From Verrucomicrobiales bacterium (lineage in GTDB: Bacteria > Verrucomicrobiota > Verrucomicrobiia > Limisphaerales > JAFMIX01), in the NCBI GenBank assembly GCA_017853785.1, contig JAFMIX010000013.1, positions 1 to 16,873 of the forward strand: a stretch of 16,873 nucleotides of DNA. Reading direction: 5' to 3'. Shown here piece after piece: positions 1-6,320 of this stretch. The position numbers and the translations under genes were made by a program. The notes under the pieces are model-generated. The model worked only from the letters and a program-made list of their open reading frames with translations. It was not told the origin of the DNA and made no database searches. Position 1 is the stretch's first letter, and every line of letters begins with the position of its first letter.

Positions 1-641
1 ATCGAGGGCAATTTGGCGACGTGACCAAACGTGAGCGCGCCCAGCCCGGCGAGCGCGCGTTGACGGTTTTTGCCGATGCCCGAAAGCTCGCGCACGGAGC
101 GGTCTTGCAGAAAATCCTTTTCCGCGCCTGCCGGCACTTCGAGAAAGCCCGGCTTGCCGACATCGGTGGCGAGCTTGGCGAGTTGGGAGGAACTGCCCAG
201 CCCGGCGGACACGGGCAATCCGACCTCGCGCTGGACGCGGTCCCGGATTTCCGCGACGTAATCCTGCGGCGCCGTGTGCCGCCAAACCGTCCGGTCCATC
301 GTGGTGAAATCCAGAAAGCCCTCGTCAATCGAGGTCGGTACGAGCGTGGGGGAATATTGCTCCAGGATGCGGAACATTTTCGCCGAGAGCTGGCGGTAGG
401 CGTCGTAATGCGGTTTGCAGAGCACGCCCTGAGGACACAGGCGCTTCGCCTCGAAGCACGCCATGCCGGTCGTGACACCGAACTTCTTGGCGAGGCGGTT
501 GGCGGCGATGACGATGCCGTCGCCGCGCCGCCCGCCGCCCACCCACACGGGGCGACCTTGCAGCTTGGCGTCCAGCGCGATTTCGCAACTGGCAAAGAAG
601 CTGTCACCGTCCACATGGAGGATGCGGTTGATCGGTTTCAT
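1..641 (-). CDS. dinB: Y-family DNA polymerase (DNA polymerase IV, DinB-like), 3' end outside window
   Basis: Only the first 213 codons are in the window; the gene runs off the left edge. The product should be an error-prone translesion polymerase that extends past damaged template bases. The N-terminus reads HVDGDSFFASCE (residues 9-20), the first metal-binding Asp plus the aromatic pair that includes the steric-gate position. PTSIDEGFLDF (about 102-112) holds the catalytic Asp-Glu pair, and a helix-hairpin-helix-like stretch GIGKNRQRALAGLG follows near residue 195. The DinB consensus is SIDEAYLD; SIDEGFLD is a mild variant, and UmuC-type motifs are absent. The start at 641 is supported by a GGAGGT Shine-Dalgarno five bases upstream, one of very few clear ones in the window. 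It is divergent from the inositol-monophosphatase-family gene. No obvious SOS box is seen upstream. Family assignment is firm; DinB versus another Y-family branch is slightly less so. Confidence 0.93.
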   Translation of the reverse strand, partial: MKPINRILHVDGDSFFASCEIALDAKLQGRPVWVGGGRRGDGIVIAANRLAKKFGVTTGMACFEAKRLCPQGVLCKPHYDAYRQLSAKMFRILEQYSPTLVPTSIDEGFLDFTTMDRTVWRHTAPQDYVAEIRDRVQREVGLPVSAGLGSSSQLAKLATDVGKPGFLEVPAGAEKDFLQDRSVRELSGIGKNRQRALAGLGALTFGHVAKLPS

Positions 642-646
642 GTCGC

Positions 647-652
647 ACCTCC
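647..652 (-). promoter_or_regulatory. Shine-Dalgarno of the dinB-like gene
   Basis: On the minus strand this reads GGAGGT, five bases before the ATG at 641. It fixes the start of the polymerase gene. It is notable because most other genes in the window have no recognisable ribosome-binding site. Confidence 0.75.
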
Positions 653-710
653 GACTTTAGCCCGGTGGCTGCGGCGGCCAAGAAATGAAGTTGAAAATAG
701 TTATTCACAT

Positions 711-733
711 GGACGGTATTTGTCCTACCGCCC
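711..733. promoter_or_regulatory. Inverted repeat in the divergent dinB / inositol-monophosphatase intergenic region
   Basis: GGACGGTA at 711-718 is the inverted partner of TACCGCCC at 726-733 (7 of 8 positions), with a 7-base centre. It lies between two divergent genes, about 70 bases upstream of the polymerase start and about 35 bases upstream of the -35-like box of the plus-strand gene, so an operator is plausible. A second overlapping pairing, CCGCC (728-732) with GGCGG (744-748), and a nearby palindrome CGGAATTTTCCG (746-757) add further dyad symmetry. It does not match the LexA box types I know (CTGT-N8-ACAG or GAAC-N4-GTTC). The regulator is unknown. Confidence 0.4.
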
Positions 734-766
734 AGATAAGATAGGCGGAATTTTCCGGAGAAGGTT

Positions 767-794
767 TTGTGAATTTCCGGGATTCCGCTACACT
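767..794 (+). promoter_or_regulatory. Candidate sigma-70 promoter for the inositol-monophosphatase gene, possibly giving a leaderless mRNA
   Basis: TTGTGA (767-772), a 16-base spacer and TACACT (789-794) resemble -35 and -10 boxes. Transcription would start about seven bases after the -10 box, near 801. An in-frame GTG begins at exactly 801 and the ATG lies at 810, so the transcript would have either no leader or one of about nine bases. No Shine-Dalgarno is present. The call rests on consensus similarity only. Confidence 0.45.
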
Positions 795-809
795 GCCGCC
801 GTGCAAAAA

Positions 810-1607
810 ATGAAAGCGGTGAATGTGAAACGGGCGCTGGCGGTGAGTATGGTTGCGGCCAAGGCAGCCGGGGTACTAATGCGCAAGAACTGGCGCTCGG
901 CCAAGGTCATCAATAAGGCCAGCCAATATGACATCAAGCTCGACCTCGATGTGCGCTGCCAGAAGTTGATCGAGAAACAACTGGCGGCGGCGTTCCCGGA
1001 AATCCCGTTGCTCGGGGAGGAGGGCGATTCCGGCGATGTGACACTGGAATATCGTTGGGTGATCGACCCGATTGACGGCACGGTGAATTACGCCTACGGC
1101 ATCCCGCACGCGGGCGTGTGCATCGCGCTGCAGCGGCGGGTGAAGTCCGGTTACGCGACGTTGCTCGGCGTGATTTATGACCCGTTTGCCGATGAAATCT
1201 GGACGGCCACGCACGATGGTCCGGCGCGATTGAACGGGCGCGTCATCCACGCCAGCAAACGCCGCAAGCTGGCGGATTGCCTTGTGACGACGGGCTTCGC
1301 CAAGAGCAAGAAGTCGGTGGATGAGATGCTGCCGTTCTTTAGCAAGCTCGCTTACAGCGTGCGCAAGGTTCGCATGATGGGCTCGGCGGCGCTGGCGCTC
1401 ACCTACGTCGCGAGCGGGCGGTTGGATGCCTACATCGAATCGCGCGTGAACCTCTGGGACATCGCGGCGGGTGGTTTAATTCTGGAGCGGGCGGGCGGCG
1501 AATTCTGGAAGCAGCCGCTGCCGGATGGGGAAAATGCTTTCCGCCTCATCGCCAACAACGGTCATGTGCGGAAGGAACTGCAGCGGATGGGATTGTTCCG
1601 CAAGTAG
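810..1607 (+). CDS. Inositol monophosphatase family protein
   Basis: A 265-aa Mg2+-dependent phosphatase of the inositol monophosphatase/FIG/CysQ superfamily. Metal-binding motifs are all present: LLGEEGDSG (Glu70-Glu71), WVIDPIDGTVNY (Asp86, Asp89) and NLWDIAAGG (Trp216-Asp217). Length matches SuhB/IMPase proteins. The substrate cannot be read from sequence: inositol phosphate, histidinol phosphate, PAP and fructose-1,6-bisphosphate are all used within the family, and the usual GTxNF segment appears here as GTVNYAYGIP. I chose the ATG at 810; an in-frame GTG at 801 would add three residues and would coincide with the predicted transcription start. The open frame continues upstream to base 21, but that part is antisense to the dinB-like gene and is not protein-like. 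It is convergent with the rdgB-like gene, 117 bases apart. Confidence 0.93.
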   Translation: MKAVNVKRALAVSMVAAKAAGVLMRKNWRSAKVINKASQYDIKLDLDVRCQKLIEKQLAAAFPEIPLLGEEGDSGDVTLEYRWVIDPIDGTVNYAYGIPHAGVCIALQRRVKSGYATLLGVIYDPFADEIWTATHDGPARLNGRVIHASKRRKLADCLVTTGFAKSKKSVDEMLPFFSKLAYSVRKVRMMGSAALALTYVASGRLDAYIESRVNLWDIAAGGLILERAGGEFWKQPLPDGENAFRLIANNGHVRKELQRMGLFRK

Positions 1608-1724
1608 CGCGTGAGTTTCTGGCGGGCCAGTCTGGTGGTGGTGCTGCCCGGCGGCGCGGCGGCGATTCGGGCGAGCGTTGCCAGCAGGATTCCAGCGTGT
1701 GGTGGCAGGGGCAAGTTTGGGGAT

Positions 1725-2357
1725 TCACAGCGCTGCCTTGAGTTGCGCCAATGCCTGGGCGCGGTGGCTCAGGCGGTTTTTCACATCTTCGCCGAGTTCG
1801 GCAAAACTTTGGGTAAAGCCATCCGGGATGAAGAGCGGGTCGTAGCCGAAACCGCCGGCGCCGCGCGGGGCGAAGTCAATGCGGCCCTCGCATGCGCCGC
1901 TGAACAATCGCAGACTTTGGATTTTGGACTTTGGACTTTGGGCTTCAACCAACGCGAGGACGCAGCGGAAGCGGGCGGTGCGTTTTTCGGCGGGAATATT
2001 CTGCAGCAGGCGGAGTAGTTTGCGGTTGTTGTCGGCGTCCGGCGAGTTGCCGGCGGCGCCAGAGTCGAGGGCGGCGAAGCGGGCGGAATGGACGCCGGGC
2101 GCGCCAGCGAGGGCGTCTACTTCGAGGCCGGAATCGTCGGCGAGCACGAAGGCGGGCTGTGGGATGGCAGCGCCGACCCAGCGCGCAAGTTCGGTGGCTT
2201 TCTTGGTGGCGTTGCCGGTGAAGGTGGTGGCGTCCTCAACGACGCTGGGCGCACTGGGGTAATCGTCGAGGGTGAGGTACCGGAATGGTTCGCCGAGAAT
2301 GGCGCTGATTTCGCCGACTTTGTGGGCGTTGCGGGTGGCGATGAGCAGAGTGGTCAC
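1725..2357 (-). CDS. rdgB: XTP/dITP diphosphatase (RdgB/HAM1 family)
   Basis: A 210-aa non-canonical purine NTP pyrophosphatase that hydrolyses dITP, XTP and ITP to monophosphates, keeping deaminated purines out of DNA and RNA. Family motifs are present in order: LLIATRNAHKVGEI at the N-terminus, FVLADDSGLEVDAL (70-83, catalytic acidic residues), a GYDPLF loop (171-176) and a C-terminal SHRAQAL. The GTG at 2357 gives the usual family N-terminus (MTTLLIATRN); a TTG four codons upstream (2369) is also open. No Shine-Dalgarno is visible. An in-frame heptamer array (1914-1941) adds about ten residues (SPKSKIQS) between the strand RCVLALVE and the conserved CEGRI, a spot where the family normally has a short turn. 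It lies 65 bases downstream of rpoD on the same strand and may be co-transcribed with it. Confidence 0.95.
   Translation of the reverse strand: MTTLLIATRNAHKVGEISAILGEPFRYLTLDDYPSAPSVVEDATTFTGNATKKATELARWVGAAIPQPAFVLADDSGLEVDALAGAPGVHSARFAALDSGAAGNSPDADNNRKLLRLLQNIPAEKRTARFRCVLALVEAQSPKSKIQSLRLFSGACEGRIDFAPRGAGGFGYDPLFIPDGFTQSFAELGEDVKNRLSHRAQALAQLKAAL
1914..1941. repeat. In-frame heptamer array (4 x 7 bp) inside rdgB
   Basis: On the plus strand the units are ACTTTGG, ATTTTGG, ACTTTGG, ACTTTGG, that is four contiguous 7-bp units with a single-base variant in the second. In the coding (minus) strand it encodes part of AQSPKSKIQSLR, about residues 139-149. The stretch is AT-richer than the surrounding gene and sits in a surface turn between conserved blocks, consistent with an insertion rather than ancestral coding sequence. 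Confidence 0.85.
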
Positions 2358-2422
2358 ACGTAAAATCAATCATCTGCGCGAGCCGAAGGCGAGCGGAAAG
2401 CGCGCCTGGTGGCGGCGCTCTG

Positions 2423-4138
2423 TCAATCCGCCGGCTCGATTTCGAGGAAGCCTTGCAACTGGCGGATGCGGGTGGGGTGGCGCATCTTGCGGAGGGCTTT
2501 GGCTTCGATCTGGCGGATGCGTTCGCGGGTGACCTTGTATTGCTTGCCGACTTCTTCAAGGGTGCGGGAGTAGCCGTCGCCGATGCCGAAGCGGAGTTCG
2601 AGCACCTGGCGCTCGCGCTCGGTAAGGCTGTCCAGCACGTCGTTTAATTTGTCCTTGAGCAGGTTGAAGCTGGTCATGTCCAGCGGGTCGGTGGCGGCTT
2701 TGTCCTCGAGCAAGTCGCCGAAGTTCGCGTCCTCGCTCTCGCCGACGGGGGACTGCAGGGAGACGGGTTGTTGCGCCATCTTAAGCATGGTGTGGATGCG
2801 GTCGACGGGTATTTGCAGTTCGTCGGAGATCTCCTCGGGAGTGGGTTCGCGGCCGAATTCCTGGAGCAGTCGCTTCTGCACGCGCATGACTTTGTTGATG
2901 ATCTCAATCATGTGCACCGGGATGCGGATGGTCCGGGCTTGGTCGGCGATGGAGCGGGTGACGGCCTGGCGGATCCACCAGGTAGCGTAAGTGGAGAATT
3001 TGTAGCCGCGCTGGTATTCGAATTTCTCGACGGCGCGCATGAGGCCGATGTTGCCTTCTTGGATGAGGTCGAGGAAGGAAAGGCCGCGGTTGGTGTATTT
3101 TTTGGCGATGGAGATGACGAGGCGGAGGTTGGCTTCGACCATCTCGGTTTTGGCCTGGCTGGCGGCGAACGTGGCGCGCTTGAGCCGGGCGTAGGCGGCT
3201 TGATAGTCGGCGGCGGTCTGGCGGACAAATTCCTCGAGGGCGCGGAGCTTCTGCTGTTCGGAGAGGAGCAGCGCATGCTGGCGCTCAGATTTGCGCTGGC
3301 GTTTGAACTCGGCGAGCGCGAGCCGGCTGCCTTCGAATTTGTCGTGCAGGTTTTCGGCGAACACGCCCATCTCCTCGATGACGTTGAGTTTGAAATGGAA
3401 CTTGGGGAAGACGGCTTCGAGCGCGGCGGTGGCGCGGTGGCAGGCGGCGAGGGCGCGGCGGCGGGCGGCAGCCCCGCGGGCGGCGACCCAAGTGGCATGG
3501 GCGGCATCGGCCCGTTCGTCGAGGGCGCGGACCTGCCGGATGAGTTTCCGGAGAGTGCCGAGGTATTTCTCGCGCCGCTCCCACTGGGTTTCCACAACGA
3601 CGCGGTCGAAGCGTTCCTTGGGCGGCTGGGAGACGAGTTTTTCTGCGAGGGCGATGTGCTCCTTGGCGGTGAAGCCCAGACGGTAGATGATCTGCCGAAT
3701 CTCCGTTTCCGCGTCCTCGATGCGCTTGGAGATCTCGATCTCCTGTTCGCGGGTCAGCAGCGGGACCTGGCCCATCTGTTTGAGATACATCCGTACGGGG
3801 TCGTCGAGGATGTCCAGCCGCGACTTGTCTTCGGCTTCCTCCGCTTCGGGCGGTTTGCCGGGGTCCGCCTCGTTGGCGTCTGCGATCTCAATCTCGAGAT
3901 TGCGAAGTTGGTTGTAAACTTCTTCGAGATTCTCGGGGGATTTGATGCGCTCAGGCAGTGTGTCTTGAATGTCGCCAGGGGTGAGGTGGCCCTGCTCCTG
4001 GGCGATGCGGACCAACTCCTTGATCTTTTCGGCGAGCTCAGCGGCGGGGGACAAAGGCGCGACAGGAGCTTCCAGCGGGGTGGCGGAACGCGACGGGCGG
4101 ATTTTCCTGGGGGACTTCGTCAGCTTTGGCTGGGCCAT
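2423..4138 (-). CDS. rpoD: RNA polymerase primary sigma factor (sigma-70, RpoD)
   Basis: A 571-aa primary sigma factor that directs RNA polymerase to housekeeping promoters. Region 1.2 (DPVRMYLKQMGQVPLLTREQE, about 113-133) is followed by a roughly 190-residue non-conserved region rich in Ala and Arg. Region 2 (334-408) contains RGLSFLDLIQEGNIGLMRAV and the -10 recognition helix FSTYATWWIRQAVTRSI. Region 3 contains REPTPEEISDEL. Region 4 (about 511-563) contains TERERQVLELRFG and the -35 recognition helix KVTRERIRQIEAKALRKMRH. The RpoD-type non-conserved region and full regions 1.2-4.2 separate it from stress sigma factors. The ATG at 4138 gives MAQPKLTKSP; the frame stays open to 4342, but that extension overlaps the intergenic region and is not conserved-looking. 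The lysine-rich N-terminus stands in for a poorly defined region 1.1. It is divergent from the ABC-F gene. Confidence 0.97.
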   Translation of the reverse strand: MAQPKLTKSPRKIRPSRSATPLEAPVAPLSPAAELAEKIKELVRIAQEQGHLTPGDIQDTLPERIKSPENLEEVYNQLRNLEIEIADANEADPGKPPEAEEAEDKSRLDILDDPVRMYLKQMGQVPLLTREQEIEISKRIEDAETEIRQIIYRLGFTAKEHIALAEKLVSQPPKERFDRVVVETQWERREKYLGTLRKLIRQVRALDERADAAHATWVAARGAAARRRALAACHRATAALEAVFPKFHFKLNVIEEMGVFAENLHDKFEGSRLALAEFKRQRKSERQHALLLSEQQKLRALEEFVRQTAADYQAAYARLKRATFAASQAKTEMVEANLRLVISIAKKYTNRGLSFLDLIQEGNIGLMRAVEKFEYQRGYKFSTYATWWIRQAVTRSIADQARTIRIPVHMIEIINKVMRVQKRLLQEFGREPTPEEISDELQIPVDRIHTMLKMAQQPVSLQSPVGESEDANFGDLLEDKAATDPLDMTSFNLLKDKLNDVLDSLTERERQVLELRFGIGDGYSRTLEEVGKQYKVTRERIRQIEAKALRKMRHPTRIRQLQGFLEIEPAD

Positions 4139-4271
4139 AAAATCGCGCGCGTGCTTGCGGTAGCTTGGGTGCGGCTGGAATATGGAAACCGCGCCCGGGC
4201 GAGTCAAGCGTGGAGGCGCGGTGGGAGAGGTGGTGCGCGGTGCAAATTCCTCCAGATGCCAACTGCGAAAA

Positions 4272-4301
4272 CCGCGCATAACGGAAATCGTCCGCGCATA
4301 A
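4272..4301. promoter_or_regulatory. Direct repeat pair CCGCGCATAA spaced 20 bp in the rpoD / ABC-F divergent region
   Basis: CCGCGCATAA occurs at 4272-4281 and again at 4292-4301, identical over ten bases and exactly 20 bp apart, which is about two turns of the helix. This places both copies on the same DNA face between two divergent genes. The pattern suits a dimeric regulator binding site. The 203-bp intergenic stretch (4139-4341) is the longest in the window and otherwise holds only promoter-like boxes. Confidence 0.4.
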
Positions 4302-4303
4302 GC

Positions 4304-4332
4304 TTGGTTTTCAGGGCGGTTCCAGATAGGCT
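4304..4332 (+). promoter_or_regulatory. Weak candidate promoter for the ABC-F gene
   Basis: TTGGTT (4304-4309), a 17-base spacer and TAGGCT (4327-4332) resemble sigma-70 boxes, each matching three of six consensus positions. The -10-like box ends nine bases before the ATG at 4342, so a transcript from it would have almost no leader. It lies just downstream of the direct repeat pair. Confidence 0.3.
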
Positions 4333-4341
4333 CGCGGTTCA

Positions 4342-6294
4342 ATGTTGACGCTTTCTGAGATCAGCAAGGCCTACGGCGGACGCGTGTTGTTCGCCGGCGC
4401 GTCGTTGCAGGTGAATCGCGGTGACCGCATCGGCCTCGTCGGGCCGAACGGCGCGGGCAAATCCACGCTCTTCTCCATCATCCTCGGCGAGGAGGGCGCG
4501 GACGATGGCAAGATCGCCCTCGAACGCGGCATCAAGTTCGGCTTCCTCCCGCAGGAAAGCGCGCCCGTCGGCGACGAGACGGTGCTGGAACTCGCCACCG
4601 CCATCACGCCGGAATTCGTCAAGCTGCGCCGCATCGTGCAGGCGTGGGACTCGGATCATCCGGTTGAGGCGCTGCACCCGGAAGACATCCACGACGACGT
4701 GCATAATCGTTTTCACGAACTCGGCGGCTATCGCATCGAGGCCCGGGCCAAGCAAATCCTCGCCGGCCTCGCTTTTCGCGAAAAGGATTTCAACCGGCCC
4801 TCGCGCGAACTGAGCGGCGGCTGGGTGATGCGCGCGCATTTGGCGCGGCTGCTGGTTTACGAGCCGGATTTGCTCCTGCTCGATGAGCCCACGAACCACC
4901 TCGACCTCGAATCCCTCCTGTGGTTTCAGGAATATCTCAAGGGCTACCCCGGCGCGATCCTCATGATTTCGCACGACCGTGAATTCCTGAACCAACTCGT
5001 CGGCAGCATTGTGGAAATCCGTTCCAGCAAGCTCATCCGCTACCGCGGCAACTACGAGGATTACCTCGCGCAGCGCGAGGCGCAGGCGGAACAGCAACTC
5101 GCCGCTTACAAAAACCAGCAGCGTGAGATTGCCGCGTTGCAGGAATTCGCCGACCGCTTCCGCGCCAAGGCCTCCAAGGCGTCGCAGGCGCAGAGCAAGC
5201 TCAAGCAGATCGAGCGCATGGAGAAGATCGATGCGCCGGAGCAGGCCGACGCCAAGGTGAGTTTCCGTTTCCCGCAGCCGCAGCGCAGCGGCCTGAAGGT
5301 CATCACGCTGGAGAACATCCACCAGGCCTACGGCGAGAACGTCGTCTATCGCGGCATGGATTTTCAGGCCGAACGCGGCCAGCGCTCCGTGCTCGTTGGG
5401 CCCAATGGCGCGGGCAAATCCACTTTGCTCAAGCTCCTCGCCGGCAATCTCGCCCCGCAATCCGGTACGCGCGAACTCGGCCACAACGTCAAGGCAGGCT
5501 ACTTCTCGCAGTATCGCGTGGACCAACTCGATCTTTCCCGCACCGTGCTGGAAGAGGCGCTCGACACGCCGTCGCGCATCACCGAGCAATTCGTCCGCAC
5601 GCTGCTCGGCAGCTTCCTCTTCCGCGGCGACGACGTCTTCAAGCGCGTTAGCGTCCTCAGCGGCGGTGAGAAGAGCCGGCTCGCGCTCGTGAAGCTCCTG
5701 CTCGACCCGCCGAATCTCCTGCTCATGGACGAGCCCACCACGCACCTCGATATGAGCAGCATCGACGCGCTCCTCTACGCGCTCGAACAGTTCGAGGGCA
5801 CGCTCATCTTCATCAGCCACGACGTCTATTTCATCCGCGCGCTGGCGAACCACGTTGTCCACGTCACCGCCGGCCAGCTCACGCATTATCCCGGCGGCTA
5901 CCAATACTACCTCGACAAGACGCAACAATCCTCCGCCCGCGCCGCGCTGACTTCCGGCGGCACGAACGGTTCAGCGCCGAAAACTTCCGCCGCGCCGGCC
6001 GCCCGGCCTGCCGTTGACCGCAAGGAACAGAAACGCCTTGAAGCCGAGCAACGGCAGGCGCGTTCCAACCAGCGCAAAGGCGCGCAGCAAATCGTCCATC
6101 AGTTGGAAAAGGAAATCCAGCAGCTCGAAGCCAAACAGGTGGAACTCACTACCGAGTTGGAGAAGGAAGAGACCTACAACACCCCCGGCCGCGCGGCGGC
6201 CATCAACCGCGAACTGGTGAACGTGCAACACCGGCTGGAGGTCTTGACGCCCGAATGGGAGCAGGCCGCGACCAAGTTGGCGGCGATGGATTGA
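4342..6294 (+). CDS. ABC-F family ATPase (ribosome-associated translation factor type)
   Basis: A 650-aa soluble protein with two ATP-binding cassettes and no membrane segment, the hallmark of ABC-F proteins, which act on the ribosome rather than in transport. Cassette 1 has Walker A GPNGAGKST (34-42), signature LSGGW, Walker B LLLLDEPTNHLDL and the switch His in ISHDREFL. Cassette 2 has Walker A GPNGAGKST (353-361), signature LSGGEKSRLALVKLL, Walker B LLLMDEPTTHLDM and ISHDVYFI. Between them lies the charged helical linker (about 240-310, rich in Gln, Ala, Arg and Lys) that reaches toward the peptidyl-tRNA site in known members. The C-terminal 100 residues form a predicted coiled coil rich in Gln and Glu, as in Uup and YheS/YkpA-type proteins. 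The subfamily (housekeeping versus antibiotic resistance) cannot be settled from motifs; housekeeping context favours the former. The first signature, LSGGW, deviates from LSGGE/Q. Confidence 0.94.
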   Translation: MLTLSEISKAYGGRVLFAGASLQVNRGDRIGLVGPNGAGKSTLFSIILGEEGADDGKIALERGIKFGFLPQESAPVGDETVLELATAITPEFVKLRRIVQAWDSDHPVEALHPEDIHDDVHNRFHELGGYRIEARAKQILAGLAFREKDFNRPSRELSGGWVMRAHLARLLVYEPDLLLLDEPTNHLDLESLLWFQEYLKGYPGAILMISHDREFLNQLVGSIVEIRSSKLIRYRGNYEDYLAQREAQAEQQLAAYKNQQREIAALQEFADRFRAKASKASQAQSKLKQIERMEKIDAPEQADAKVSFRFPQPQRSGLKVITLENIHQAYGENVVYRGMDFQAERGQRSVLVGPNGAGKSTLLKLLAGNLAPQSGTRELGHNVKAGYFSQYRVDQLDLSRTVLEEALDTPSRITEQFVRTLLGSFLFRGDDVFKRVSVLSGGEKSRLALVKLLLDPPNLLLMDEPTTHLDMSSIDALLYALEQFEGTLIFISHDVYFIRALANHVVHVTAGQLTHYPGGYQYYLDKTQQSSARAALTSGGTNGSAPKTSAAPAARPAVDRKEQKRLEAEQRQARSNQRKGAQQIVHQLEKEIQQLEAKQVELTTELEKEETYNTPGRAAAINRELVNVQHRLEVLTPEWEQAATKLAAMD

Positions 6295-6320
6295 CGCAAA
6301 CCGGCGGTTTTGCCGGCGTC
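6293..6320. terminator. Hairpin between convergent ABC-F and ptsI genes, possible bidirectional terminator
   Basis: GACGC (6293-6297) pairs with GCGTC (6316-6320), and inside it CCGGC (6301-6305) can pair with GCCGG (6312-6316) or AAACC with GGTTT. The 24-bp convergent gap is almost entirely this structure and it overlaps both stop codons. There is no long T-tract on either strand, so termination would be weak or factor-assisted. Confidence 0.35.

Noticed and set aside
21..809. N-terminal extension of the inositol monophosphatase frame, which stays open for another 263 codons
   Set aside because: It lies antisense to the dinB-like gene, whose motifs are unambiguous. The extension is Arg/Ala-rich with no domain character, typical of GC-rich shadow frames.
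1608..1724. Short frames in the gap between the inositol monophosphatase and rdgB genes
   Set aside because: Only 117 bp between convergent stops; the overlapping frames are Pro/Arg-rich and reach into neighbouring genes. I see no gene, RNA or clear terminator here.
2379..2400. GCGAGCCGAAG / GCGAGCGGAAA tandem between rpoD and rdgB considered as another member of the repeat family
   Set aside because: Only two imperfect 11-bp copies in GC-rich sequence; too weak to separate from chance.
2768..4348. 526-codon open frame on the plus strand opposite rpoD
   Set aside because: Its composition (runs of Gly, Phe, Leu, Asp) mirrors the reverse of the rpoD codons. rpoD shows all sigma-70 regions, so this is a shadow.
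4339..5928. 529-codon minus-strand open frame opposite the ABC-F gene
   Set aside because: It is antisense to both cassettes with intact Walker motifs on the plus strand; the translation has repetitive Leu/Arg/Glu composition and no recognisable motif.
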